A stretch of 64,000 nucleotides of DNA from assembly GCF_000314995.1 (NCBI RefSeq), contig NZ_BAEO01000021.1, positions 1 to 64,000 of the forward strand. The letters run 5' to 3'. Positions 44,635 through 53,406 of this stretch are shown in pieces. Position numbers and translations under genes: made by a program. Below the pieces are notes generated by a model that had not been told where the DNA came from, did no database searches, and was given only the letters and a program-made list of their open reading frames with translations. Each line of letters opens with the position of its first letter. Position 1 is the stretch's first letter. Source of the DNA: Paraglaciecola arctica BSs20135 (GTDB lineage Bacteria > Pseudomonadota > Gammaproteobacteria > Enterobacterales > Alteromonadaceae).

Positions 44635-46143
44635 TTGAATAATCAGGTTGATGAGATAAATAGCGCACAATTCAATAAAGTTAAGTCGCGTCTTGAAACA
44701 ACACAAAAATTATTAATTAGTGGTAGTTGGCAGTGTTCATCTGATCAGCAAAATTCAGAAGTTATTGACCCTTCCACCGGTAACGTAATCTCTCATGCTA
44801 GTGTGGCAACTTATGATGACGTAAATCTTGCTGTATCTGCAGCTAGAGAATCATTTGAAAGTGGTGTCTGGACTAAAATGACACCTAGTCAACGGGGTAA
44901 AATACTTTGGAAAGTAGCCGACTTATTAGAAGAGTATGGTGATGAAGTTGCGACCTTAGAAATGTTGAACGCGGGTAAGAAATTTTCAGCGGCGCGACAA
45001 GGCGAAATACCATTTGCTGCAGATTGTTTTCGCTACTTCGCAGGTTGGTGCACAAAAGTTGAAGGAGCAACTAAAAGTTTATCTATTATACCAGGGCAAG
45101 ACTTTCACGCTTATACCAAAAGAGAACCAATAGGTGTAGCCGCACTGATTGTTCCATGGAATGGACCATTGGTACAAGCTGTTTGGAAAATCGCACCGGC
45201 ACTTGCTGCAGGTTGTAGTTGTATCATTAAGCCTGCTATGGAAACCCCATTATCAATGGTTCGCTTGGCTGAAATAATGTTAGAAGCGGGGGTTCCCCCT
45301 GGTGTTCTAAATGTGATTTTAGGCGGAGGGGAAACTGCCGGTAAATGGTTATCAGAGCACCCGGACGTAGATAAAATTTCATTTACTGGTTCAACTGGTG
45401 TGGGTAAAAAAATTCTTGATGCTGCTAAAGGAAATTTGAAAAAAGTTTCCTTAGAGCTAGGAGGCAAATCAGCGATGATTGTTTTTCCTGATGCTGATAT
45501 CGAAGAGGCAAGCCAAGGCGCTGTTGAGGCTATCTTCTCCCATGCAGGTCAAGTCTGCGTTGCTGGCTCTCGTCTGTTTATCCATCAAGATATATTTGAC
45601 GCGATGATTACAAAAATCAAAGAGAAGACATTAGCAATTAAAGTCGGATCTTGCCACGATGAAAGTACAGGGATGGGGCCTGTTATTTCACAACGTCAAT
45701 TTAACAGTATCCGTAAATATATTCATTTAGGGATAGAAGAGGGAGGGCGATTGATTACTGGTGGCGTGCCTGAATATAATGGCGATGGATACTTTATTTC
45801 ACCAACCATTTTTGTTGACGTTAAACCTGAGATGACAATTGTTAAAGAAGAAATTTTTGGTCCTGTATTAGTGGTCCAAACTTTTACTGATGAAAATGAC
45901 ATTAATCAGATGGCTAATGATTCAGAATATGGCTTGGCTGCTAGTATTTGGACAAAAGATGTGAGCAAAGCGCATCTTACGGCTTCAGCAATGCGCGCAG
46001 GTTTAGTGTGGGTTAATTGCCATGGTATCCCAGATATGTCAGTACCTTTTGGTGGTTACAAGCAGTCTGGTTGGGGACGTGAGAATGGGTATGAGGCGTT
46101 GCTTCAATATACTGAATTAAAATCGGTAGTCGTTAAATTATAA
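44635..46143 (+). CDS. Aldehyde dehydrogenase (NAD-dependent)
   Basis: A 502-residue ALDH-superfamily enzyme with the general base E274 (SLELGGKSA) and nucleophile C308 (HAGQVCVAG); the WNGPLVQAVWKIAPALAAG region and the C-terminal PFGGYKQSGWGRENG are typical of betaine-/phenylacetaldehyde-type dehydrogenases. The start is a TTG at 44635, 8 bases after AAGGGG; no better ATG is near. Last gene of the operon. It would oxidise the aldehyde made by the ThDP enzyme or oxidoreductase to a carboxylate. Confidence 0.88.
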   Translation: MNNQVDEINSAQFNKVKSRLETTQKLLISGSWQCSSDQQNSEVIDPSTGNVISHASVATYDDVNLAVSAARESFESGVWTKMTPSQRGKILWKVADLLEEYGDEVATLEMLNAGKKFSAARQGEIPFAADCFRYFAGWCTKVEGATKSLSIIPGQDFHAYTKREPIGVAALIVPWNGPLVQAVWKIAPALAAGCSCIIKPAMETPLSMVRLAEIMLEAGVPPGVLNVILGGGETAGKWLSEHPDVDKISFTGSTGVGKKILDAAKGNLKKVSLELGGKSAMIVFPDADIEEASQGAVEAIFSHAGQVCVAGSRLFIHQDIFDAMITKIKEKTLAIKVGSCHDESTGMGPVISQRQFNSIRKYIHLGIEEGGRLITGGVPEYNGDGYFISPTIFVDVKPEMTIVKEEIFGPVLVVQTFTDENDINQMANDSEYGLAASIWTKDVSKAHLTASAMRAGLVWVNCHGIPDMSVPFGGYKQSGWGRENGYEALLQYTELKSVVVKL

Positions 46144-46213
46144 TAAAACGAACGACATTTTTAACTCCTTGATCCAGTAACATAAGCACAACTATGGCTA
46201 GCCGTTATTAACC

Positions 46214-46244
46214 GATGACCGATTCTTACTAAGGATCGGTCATC
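46214..46244. terminator. Strong hairpin after the aldehyde dehydrogenase gene
   Basis: Arms GATGACCGAT (46214-46223) and ATCGGTCATC (46235-46244) pair perfectly, and the inner TCTT/AAGG extends the stem to 14 bp (one G-T) around ACT. It lies between convergent genes. It lacks a T-run but is probably the operon's 3' end. Confidence 0.6.
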
Positions 46245-46316
46245 ACTATGTAACTACATTCTCTCTTTCTGAAAATCCCTTCGTTTAGGCAACACCATCA
46301 AATCAAATATTTGCAC

Positions 46317-47960
46317 TTAGTCTAACCCTATGTTGAGGGGCTTGCTCATTTCTAGTTCTATCCATTTATTAAATTCAATTTCATTCTTTAGCTCGGGCTT
46401 ATCTTTAGTTTTAGAGACCATATCTCGAAATACTTTAGAAAACATATAAGCTGAAATTTCATTGGGGTGATCTATTCCTCGTGTAACAGGGTAGGAATCA
46501 CGGTAGAAGGTTAAATCATCTATAGAGTTAATTATTAATTGATTATCGTAATCTCTTTTAAGTTGATATTTCTCTTCCTTAAGGATTACTGTGAATATTT
46601 GATCCGTAAAATCTTTGCCCATTTTGGGAAGATCAACTCCTTCTTTAAGTAAGGTTCTTACCCAATAAAACTCTGATGGTTGCTGAGGTTTTGGTACTAG
46701 CCATTCAGCTGAAGGGGCATCAGGGTTCGATACTTGATTTAACGTTATGTATTCGTCGGACTCAATAATGGCCTTCTGAAAATCCCAATGCTGAGTGTTT
46801 AACTGGACAAACTTTGATGGAAAACTTCGTTGTAGCGCATGCATTTGTTCATGAACTAGCAAGCCTCCAAATTCTCTCAATAGCTCCAAACTGTCTTTCT
46901 CATTTATATCCTTTTGCCAAATCTTAGTTAAAGAATCTAAATGCTTTTGGCTAAATATAATAAAACTGCCCCTTGTATGGGCAAAACCGCCACAAAGCCA
47001 GCTATCAACCTTGATAAATCGCCAAGGATGATTGGCCATTAAATGGATATTATTTTGAAGAAGCAATACATTCACCTCTTTAACAATATAGGTAAGCGCA
47101 TTTCGCTCTGTTTCACTAAAAGGAAGGACGGCATCCTGAAACCTTTTTCTAGCATAACGCCTTAAATCATTAATATCTGATGTTGTTAATTTTTCTTGTA
47201 TAAAGGTTTCAATTTCTCTTTTTTGTAGTTTTGAGAAGTAAGGCTCAAAGGTTTCGTCGAGGATTGCTTTTCTGGCGTCACTTACAGCCAGAATATCAAT
47301 TCTGGGCCTTACTAATGGGCTCTTTAGCTCTCTAATTTGATAATCATTTAAGCTATAAGTCGCTGGGGATCGTTCACTGTCATTCTGCTGTGTTTGGATG
47401 TTTGCTATATCATTCGAAACATTTTCGCCATTTACGGCATGCTTTAATCCTAAATTTTGAGCAACTTCATGGGTAATAACTAGGGCTTGCAAATGTTTTC
47501 GCTGCAATATGTCTGCTGTAGAGTCGGTAGTTTTTTTTGTTCCTAAGGCAATAAAAGTGTAACTTTCGTTCAGCATGCCATGAGCCACTGGTCCTTTTTT
47601 TCCCTGGAGTTCATTGACAAAAAACATATTAAGTATCTCGCCTTGGCCACGAATAAATCCATCCTCTGTAGCCATTTTGACTATTTTATCTAAGTCTATT
47701 ACTCCATCGCGCGCCTTGGTATTACTGTAAAAAATAGGTTCTAAAAAGTGTAGGTCCACATGTGCTTTTGAAAATGTCTCATCAATCAAATTTTTTGGTA
47801 GCGCCATTGAGGCTGGGTTATTGCCGTCGTCTCCTTGCACAACAATAGGCTGTATTATAATAACAAACGAATTTAGGGGCTCTTTTTGGGGGATAGAAAA
47901 TGCATAATTACTATGTAAAAAAAGAATAATTAATACAGCGACTGATTTAAAAAATTGCAT
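46317..47960 (-). CDS. Secreted protein with two zincin-like motifs
   Basis: A 547-residue protein with a signal peptide (hydrophobic core SVAVLIILFLHSNYAFS). Residues 164-174 read HEVAQNLGLKH, the metzincin signature HExxHxxGxxH with the second His replaced by Gln. Residues 370-374 read HEQMH, an intact HExxH, with acidic residues 25-35 positions on (E400, E403) where a gluzincin third ligand could lie. So it looks like a degenerate metzincin domain followed by a possibly active metallopeptidase domain. It stands alone on the minus strand, convergent with the aldehyde dehydrogenase. I cannot name a family; activity is inferred from motifs only. Confidence 0.65.
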   Translation of the reverse strand: MQFFKSVAVLIILFLHSNYAFSIPQKEPLNSFVIIIQPIVVQGDDGNNPASMALPKNLIDETFSKAHVDLHFLEPIFYSNTKARDGVIDLDKIVKMATEDGFIRGQGEILNMFFVNELQGKKGPVAHGMLNESYTFIALGTKKTTDSTADILQRKHLQALVITHEVAQNLGLKHAVNGENVSNDIANIQTQQNDSERSPATYSLNDYQIRELKSPLVRPRIDILAVSDARKAILDETFEPYFSKLQKREIETFIQEKLTTSDINDLRRYARKRFQDAVLPFSETERNALTYIVKEVNVLLLQNNIHLMANHPWRFIKVDSWLCGGFAHTRGSFIIFSQKHLDSLTKIWQKDINEKDSLELLREFGGLLVHEQMHALQRSFPSKFVQLNTQHWDFQKAIIESDEYITLNQVSNPDAPSAEWLVPKPQQPSEFYWVRTLLKEGVDLPKMGKDFTDQIFTVILKEEKYQLKRDYDNQLIINSIDDLTFYRDSYPVTRGIDHPNEISAYMFSKVFRDMVSKTKDKPELKNEIEFNKWIELEMSKPLNIGLD

Positions 47961-48056
47961 GGTATTACCTTTTATAGGAAGTGTTTTTATAAAATTTTAT
48001 GGCATACCAAAACACAGTTAATTATTTGTAGTGTCTTTTAACATAGCCATAAATAA

Positions 48057-48368
48057 TTAACTCAAGGACAAAAGCTCTTTCACTCTGAGCTTGAGTTTTT
48101 GATTATAAATATCTCGTTCATTGTGGTTACAAAAGGCGCTTAAGAAACCTTCATGAGCATCACCTAATGCATTCGAAATTAATATGGTAAGTAACTCATA
48201 ATAGGGAATATTAAGAATTTCTGACAATGCGGTAAGTCGACAATGCTCTGCATTTTCTACTCTAAAATTACTGACCTGAGTAAGGGGAGGTTTTTGACAA
48301 ACCTCATCACAAAATAACGCGTTTTCCGTTAGTTCTTTAAATTTCAAAAAAGTATGTTTGTTTTTCAT
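48057..48368 (-). CDS. Hypothetical protein (103 aa)
   Basis: ATG at 48368 with GAGG nine bases upstream gives a 103-residue soluble protein; a longer frame to 48488 has no ribosome site. The C-terminal half (AEHCRLTALSEILNIPYYELLTILISNAL) is amphipathic helical and could be a small DNA-binding or dimerisation domain, while the N-terminal half has a CDEVC pair. It lies 96 bp before the zincin-like gene on the same strand and may share its transcript. No family recognised. Confidence 0.5.
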   Translation of the reverse strand: MKNKHTFLKFKELTENALFCDEVCQKPPLTQVSNFRVENAEHCRLTALSEILNIPYYELLTILISNALGDAHEGFLSAFCNHNERDIYNQKLKLRVKELLSLS

Positions 48369-48561
48369 TGATATTAGCCTCGTATTAACCATTGCTCGTT
48401 GCCTTTTATATTTAATTACGCAATGAGAAAGGGTAAGTAATGTTAAGTTTTTTGTTCTAATAAGCTTTGATTGCGGTGTTAATTTCATTCAATTCTTATT
48501 GATCACAAACTGTATTCTTCATAATTAAAAGCTAACGGACACTACAATTCATGTCAAGTAA

Positions 48562-48572
48562 TAATCCCATTA
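48562..48572 (-). promoter_or_regulatory. FadR-type operator, copy 3
   Basis: TAATGGGATTA on the minus strand, identical to the copy at 38616. It lies in the 543-bp gene-free stretch 48369-48911, which is otherwise AT-rich with no gene I can support. Confidence 0.58.
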
Positions 48573-48745
48573 ATGTTTGACGGTGGTTTTTATGTTTGAA
48601 TTTGTATTTTTGGGTGGCTACTTTTTCAATAAACTTGTTATATACACTTATGATGCAATGAATAAAGCTGGCGTCGCTTTTTTTGTATTGTATTTTTAAA
48701 TTTATTTAAGAATGTATAAAATGGTTTTTTATCTTTTCTTTCTAA

Positions 48746-48756
48746 TGGTGGGATTA
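48746..48756 (+). promoter_or_regulatory. FadR-type operator, copy 4
   Basis: TGGTGGGATTA, identical to copies at 38522 and 57278, 155 bp before the SDR ATG. Confidence 0.6.
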
Positions 48757-48911
48757 TATTTTCCGTTTGGTTGATTTTTTTAGTGCTTGGTATAAGCTGG
48801 ATCATTAACAAGTGAGGTTTAGATTTCTGATGCCAAATGGTTTTTTTATACAGCATAGAAACTGAATATTAAATTCAAAACATAATAGTATTGCTATTTA
48901 AGGAAAAAATA

Positions 48912-49763
48912 ATGGCTTGTATTCTGATTACTGGTTGTGGTTCTGGTCTAGGTGCGTCATTGGCAACTAGATTGGCTAATGAAGGGCATGAAGTTATAGC
49001 TACCGTAAGATCGCTCACTCATGGAAAAATTCAAAATAGTATAGCCGCGACGTTCAATTCGCCGAAATTCATTCAAATGGATGTCACTAATACCAATGAA
49101 GTACAAACTGTTTTTGATGAATTCGAGAAACATGATAAAAAATTGGATGTTGTTATTCTAAATGCAGCAAGCTATTCGATGGGCACTATTGAAAGTACTA
49201 ATTACGAGCAAAGTAAACAGTGTTTTGACGTGAATTATTGGGGTGGGGTGAATGTTATTAGAGCTGTATTACCAATAATGCGTCGTCAGTTAAGTGGAAA
49301 GATTATAGGTATTGGCTCAATTTCTTCAGCTATTGCTTTACCTTGTGACGGATATTATTCCGCTTCTAAGGCAGCAATGGAGCGTACTCTAGAAAGTTTA
49401 AGGCATGAAGTAGCACCTTTCGGGCTCCATGTAAGTAACATAGCACCAGCCTCTTTTGGGTCTAACTTATTTCAATCACTACCGGATGAATTGCTAGAAA
49501 GTAATCCGTACTCGCCACTGTTAAAAGAGTGGCTAGCAAATATCAAACAAAATACTAATCCTAATGGGATAGGGAGAACAGAGGTTGAAGATATAATTTT
49601 GAGCGTTATCTCTTCGAATGAACCTGACTTTATCTATCCTGCAGGTGCTATGGCTTTAAAAGTTCTTAGTAGTTTGAAAACAATGACTGCCGAAGAAAGA
49701 ACTCATGCAATTTCAACCTGGTCGGATACGCAATGGTGGTCAAAGGCTAACTTTAAAGAATAA
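48912..49763 (+). CDS. Short-chain dehydrogenase/reductase
   Basis: A 283-residue classical SDR. The cofactor motif ILITGCGSGLGASLA (about residues 3-17) is followed by the NAG-type stretch VILNAAS and the active site Ser plus YYSASKAAME (Tyr-x-x-x-Lys). VRS after the second strand hints at NADP preference. The ATG at 48912 has AAGGAAAA upstream. It stands alone, convergent with the DUF819 permease gene. Two FadR-type operator motifs upstream tie it to the sugar-acid-like regulon; oxidation of a hydroxyacid or sugar is plausible. Confidence 0.87.
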   Translation: MACILITGCGSGLGASLATRLANEGHEVIATVRSLTHGKIQNSIAATFNSPKFIQMDVTNTNEVQTVFDEFEKHDKKLDVVILNAASYSMGTIESTNYEQSKQCFDVNYWGGVNVIRAVLPIMRRQLSGKIIGIGSISSAIALPCDGYYSASKAAMERTLESLRHEVAPFGLHVSNIAPASFGSNLFQSLPDELLESNPYSPLLKEWLANIKQNTNPNGIGRTEVEDIILSVISSNEPDFIYPAGAMALKVLSSLKTMTAEERTHAISTWSDTQWWSKANFKE

Positions 49764-49808
49764 TAAACCAAGTTAGCAATTTCACCGAAAGACAGTTTAG
49801 CGCTAAGA

Positions 49809-49834
49809 CATTGCCTCAGTTTGTAGAGGCAATG
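49809..49834. terminator. Hairpin between convergent SDR and permease genes
   Basis: CATTGCCTC (49809-49817) and GAGGCAATG (49826-49834) form a perfect 9-bp stem with an 8-base loop in the 110-bp convergent gap. There is no strong T-run on either side. Confidence 0.5.
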
Positions 49835-49873
49835 GTTGGGTAATTATTGGGATGAATAATAATCTAGAGTGCT

Positions 49874-51007
49874 TTAATTAAGTAAGTTTGTGACCGCAAC
49901 ACCAATAAAAGACGCTATAGCATAACCAAATATGCCGCACATAATTCCCGGAGTAACGAGTGTACGCCAGTTACGAGATGTAGCTATCGCCGCTGTAACA
50001 GCTGGTCCTACTAATGCGGCGGCAGAAGCCACTACTGTTTCCTTGAGATCAAGTTTCATATATCTTGCAAGTAATAATGTCACCGTAAGGTGAGTAATAA
50101 TAATAAACATACCGTAGAAAAATAATACTATAGCTGAACCTAAAAATACTGACATATCGGTACCAGCTCCAACAACAGCGAAGAACAAATACATTAACAA
50201 CAATCCTGTATCAAATTCGCCTTCTAAGTTGTCCGTTAATTTGGGGCATAAATTCGCAATAAGTAGAGTCAGTACAGTAATAACTAAAAACGTATATTGG
50301 CCCAAGCCAGAAGCGTCGGCGATATACTTAGAGACAGCGCAAATTGCAAAGCTTAATGCAATTGCACCAGTGATATGAGTGAGTTTAAATCTTGATGTAT
50401 GATCTACGTCTATATTTTCATGCGCTAACATTTCGACAGATTTATCTGTAAATGAAGGGAAAAAACGAGTCAGCCATTTTGTTGTTGGGATAGCAAGCAA
50501 TGCCATTAGTGCAATAATACTGACGATACTACTTGCACTAATTGCAGCGCTGAATTCGTCTTTCGACATTTCCACAACTTGAGAAACGGCTAAAAAATTT
50601 ACTGCTCCGCCAATATAACCTCCGGTGTACACGCCGGCAACTTTTGGGCCTATAGTGCCAAGATCGAAAATAAAGAACCCAATAACTGCGCCAACAATTG
50701 TAGCTAGACTAGCAAGACAAAAAATTAATAATACCCTGCCACTCTCTTTAAATATCTTACGCAAGTTGCTTTTAAACAGTAATAAAGGGATCGCAAGCGG
50801 AACCAATGTACTTCCAACAAAATCATAAGCTGGGCTCTTTAAGGGAATGATGTGTAGGTTTGATAAAAGAATGCCGGTACAGATAACCCATACAACACCG
50901 GAAATTTTCCGACCTATTGAGAGAGTATCCATCCAAAAGCCAAACCAGGCTAAGCCAAATATGACTGTACAAACAGCCATTATATTGTCTCCAGGGATAA
51001 AAGACAT
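49874..51007 (-). CDS. DUF819-family membrane transporter
   Basis: A 377-residue polytopic protein with 10-11 membrane segments. The Gly-rich stretch VAGVYTGGYIGGAVNFLAV (near residue 127) and the second-half TVVASAAALVGPAVTAAIATSRNWRTLVTPGIMCGIFGYAIA are the duplicated signature of DUF819 (YjcL-like). Such proteins resemble sodium-coupled carriers; substrates are unknown. It is divergent from gluconokinase and the lar genes across a gap with two FadR-type motifs, so it is the likely inner-membrane importer of the substrate used by that operon. Confidence 0.8.
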   Translation of the reverse strand: MSFIPGDNIMAVCTVIFGLAWFGFWMDTLSIGRKISGVVWVICTGILLSNLHIIPLKSPAYDFVGSTLVPLAIPLLLFKSNLRKIFKESGRVLLIFCLASLATIVGAVIGFFIFDLGTIGPKVAGVYTGGYIGGAVNFLAVSQVVEMSKDEFSAAISASSIVSIIALMALLAIPTTKWLTRFFPSFTDKSVEMLAHENIDVDHTSRFKLTHITGAIALSFAICAVSKYIADASGLGQYTFLVITVLTLLIANLCPKLTDNLEGEFDTGLLLMYLFFAVVGAGTDMSVFLGSAIVLFFYGMFIIITHLTVTLLLARYMKLDLKETVVASAAALVGPAVTAAIATSRNWRTLVTPGIMCGIFGYAIASFIGVAVTNLLN

Positions 51008-51115
51008 ATGATTACTCTCCTCAAAGGTTACGGCCAGTATGTACGAAGTCTCGACGTAATATTAATGTTACGTACTAGAATTTCGATTTACTCTTATTAA
51101 TTGAAATACTAGCAA

Positions 51116-51126
51116 TCATGGGATTA
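51116..51126 (+). promoter_or_regulatory. FadR-type operator, copy 5
   Basis: TCATGGGATTA, 109 bp upstream of the DUF819 start. A further 10-of-11 match TTGTGGGATTT is at 51289-51299, on the gluconokinase side. The whole gap 51008-51586 (579 bp) is very AT-rich; an in-frame hydrophobic stretch at 51452-51586 runs into gluconokinase but has no good start. Confidence 0.58.
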
Positions 51127-51586
51127 TATATCAATAATCTTGTTCTGTTATTATATGATTATTTTTTGATTTATATTTTCAACTTGTCTATTATTATTGC
51201 TAAGCATTTGTTTTTTATGATGTGTGCTATATTTTCGGGTTTGTTTTGTATGCAATTTATCTTATTGGCTTTAGCCTTTATTTTTTAATTGTGGGATTTA
51301 ATTTGCTTTTTTAGCCTGATTGGAAATTGTGAATGTTTTAATGATGGTCAATATTTTGGGTCAATAAAGTTAAATTTACATTGTGTAATATATTTTTGTT
51401 AGACATTTTATTTATTATTACAAGATACGTTGAAACAAGAATCTTGACTGTTTGTTTTTAGTCAAATTTGTTTTTTATCACCGTATTATCGGAAGAACAA
51501 TAATCAGTGTAGGCACACTACTTAACATATTAATCGGTGTTTTCGTTGCACCGTTTATTATCGGTTTGACTTTTAAGAGTAAAAAT

Positions 51587-52072
51587 ATGATTTATATCGT
51601 TATGGGGGTTAGTGGTTCAGGTAAATCGACAGTTGGGGATTTATTGTCTAAAGAATTGTCATTACCATTTTATGATGCAGATGATTTCCACTTTCCCGAA
51701 AGTATAGAAAAAATGGCGAAAGGTATTCCTTTAACAGATGACGATCGCAATCCATGGTTATCGCTATTAGCGATAAATATCGCTCAATGGGAAGCTAAGG
51801 GCGGAGCTGTTTTAGCCTGTTCAGCATTAAAAGAAAGTTATAGAGATATTTTACGTTCTACAACGGAAAATGTGGTGCAGTTTATTTATTTGAAAGGCAC
51901 ACAAGCGTTACTTGCGACACGGTTAAGAAGTAGAAGTTCACACTTTATGCCTGAATCCTTATTGGAAAGTCAGTTGAGTACATTAGAACCTCCTGAGCAA
52001 GCAATTACAGTGTTGTTAGATAATACCCTTGAGAACATTATTTTCGAAATTTTAAAGGAAATAAACCAATGA
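51587..52072 (+). CDS. gntK: Gluconokinase
   Basis: A 161-residue P-loop kinase of the GntK family, making 6-phosphogluconate (or the phosphate of a related aldonate). The Walker A motif GVSGSGKST (7-15) sits at the N-terminus; DADDFHFPESIEKMAKGIPLTDDDRNPWL is the characteristic substrate loop (I quote the family landmark DADDFH and DDDRNPWL), followed by ACSALK. Slightly shorter than E. coli GntK (175). The ATG at 51587 has AAGAG upstream. Its stop overlaps the larA start, so the two are translated together, a strong hint that they work on the same compound. Confidence 0.9.
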   Translation: MIYIVMGVSGSGKSTVGDLLSKELSLPFYDADDFHFPESIEKMAKGIPLTDDDRNPWLSLLAINIAQWEAKGGAVLACSALKESYRDILRSTTENVVQFIYLKGTQALLATRLRSRSSHFMPESLLESQLSTLEPPEQAITVLLDNTLENIIFEILKEINQ

Positions 52073-53355
52073 CTTATCCTATCCACTATGTTGACATTGA
52101 GAATACAATTTCAGATGGTGATTTAACGCGCATTATCGATGAGTTTATTGCTCACAAAGCAATTAATGCTAAAAAGATTCTGATTTTACCTCCAGACATT
52201 ACCCGTTTCTATTCGAAAGCCGGTTTCATTTCGACTTATCTTTATAAACAGTTGAAAGAACAAGCTGATATTTTCTTTTTACCAGCTCTAGGTACGCACG
52301 AGCCAATGTCTATTGCTGAAATTGAAACGATGTTTGGCACTGAAATACCAAAAGAAAGGTTTCTTCCTCATTTTTGGCGTACCGATGTTGAAGTCCTTGG
52401 TGAGATAACAAGTGAAAGGATAGCCGAGTTATCAGAAAATAAATTAAATTGCACTATGGAAATAGCCGTCAATAAATTGATATTAGATAAGTCATGGGAT
52501 TTGATTATTTCCGTAGGGCAAATAGTACCTCATGAGGTCATTGGTATGGCTAATTACACTAAAAATGTACTGGTTGGGGTAGGCGGTGCAGATACTATTC
52601 ATAAATCTCATTATTTAGGGGCGGTCTATGGCATGGAGCGTATTATGGGCCGTACTTATACACCCGTAAGACAAGCCTTAAATGAAGGGTTTGATCAATT
52701 CTTACGCCATTTACCAATTGAGTTTATTTTAACGGTTCTTGGTAAAAAGGACGATAGGTTGGCGCTGCAAGGTGTTTATTGTGGTAACCAAAATGAGACT
52801 TATGAAGCAGCTTGCCAGTTGAGTCAGCAATTAAATTTAAACTTATTAACAAAACCCATTAAGAAAGCTATTGTCTTTTTGGAGCCTGCAGAATTTAAAA
52901 CCACCTGGCTGGGTAATAAAGCTATCTATCGTACCCGTATGGCTATGGCTGATGATGGAGAACTGATTATCCTAGCACCAGGGTTACATCGCTTTGGAGA
53001 AGATCTGGCTATAGATCAGTTAATTCGTACCTTCGGCTATAAAACTACCGATGAAACTTTAGTTGCCGTTGAAAATAATCCTGATTTAGCGAAAAACTTA
53101 TCAGCTGCAGCTCATTTAATTCATGGAACAACTAATGATCGTTTCAAGGTGACTTATTGTCCTGGTGATGGTTTAACTCAAGAGGAGGTTGAATCAGTAA
53201 ACTATCAATATTGCCACTTTGACGAGATGGTCAAACGCTACCCCCCAGACAAACTAAAAAATGGTTGGAATACATTAGCAAACGGTGAGGAAGTTTTTTA
53301 TGTCAGTAATCCAGCTTTGGGTTTATGGGCAACGGAAAAAAACTTTAATAACTAA
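52069..53355 (+). CDS. larA: LarA-family nickel-dependent 2-hydroxyacid racemase/epimerase
   Basis: A 428-residue DUF2088 protein. Cofactor-binding residues line up with Lactobacillus LarA: His77 (LGTHEPM), His155 (VPHEV), Lys165 (NYTKN, the attachment lysine) and His178/His181 (IHKSHYLG, nickel ligand). The family interconverts 2-hydroxyacid stereoisomers by hydride transfer with a nickel-pincer nucleotide. Members outside lactate racemase act on malate, other hydroxyacids or D-gluconate. It overlaps gluconokinase by four bases and precedes all three cofactor genes. A gluconate/mannonate 2-epimerase role is therefore my preferred inference; lactate is less likely given the absence of lactate genes. 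Confidence 0.85.
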   Translation: MTYPIHYVDIENTISDGDLTRIIDEFIAHKAINAKKILILPPDITRFYSKAGFISTYLYKQLKEQADIFFLPALGTHEPMSIAEIETMFGTEIPKERFLPHFWRTDVEVLGEITSERIAELSENKLNCTMEIAVNKLILDKSWDLIISVGQIVPHEVIGMANYTKNVLVGVGGADTIHKSHYLGAVYGMERIMGRTYTPVRQALNEGFDQFLRHLPIEFILTVLGKKDDRLALQGVYCGNQNETYEAACQLSQQLNLNLLTKPIKKAIVFLEPAEFKTTWLGNKAIYRTRMAMADDGELIILAPGLHRFGEDLAIDQLIRTFGYKTTDETLVAVENNPDLAKNLSAAAHLIHGTTNDRFKVTYCPGDGLTQEEVESVNYQYCHFDEMVKRYPPDKLKNGWNTLANGEEVFYVSNPALGLWATEKNFNN

Positions 53356-53406
53356 TGATGCCATGTAATTTAAGTGGAACTGCGGTAAGAATTTATGGAA
53401 GTAACA

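Noticed and set aside
48638-48856. 72-codon minus-strand ORF in the gap before the SDR gene
   Set aside because: Lys/Thr-rich low-complexity product from an AT-rich region, no ribosome site, and it overlaps one FadR-type operator motif.
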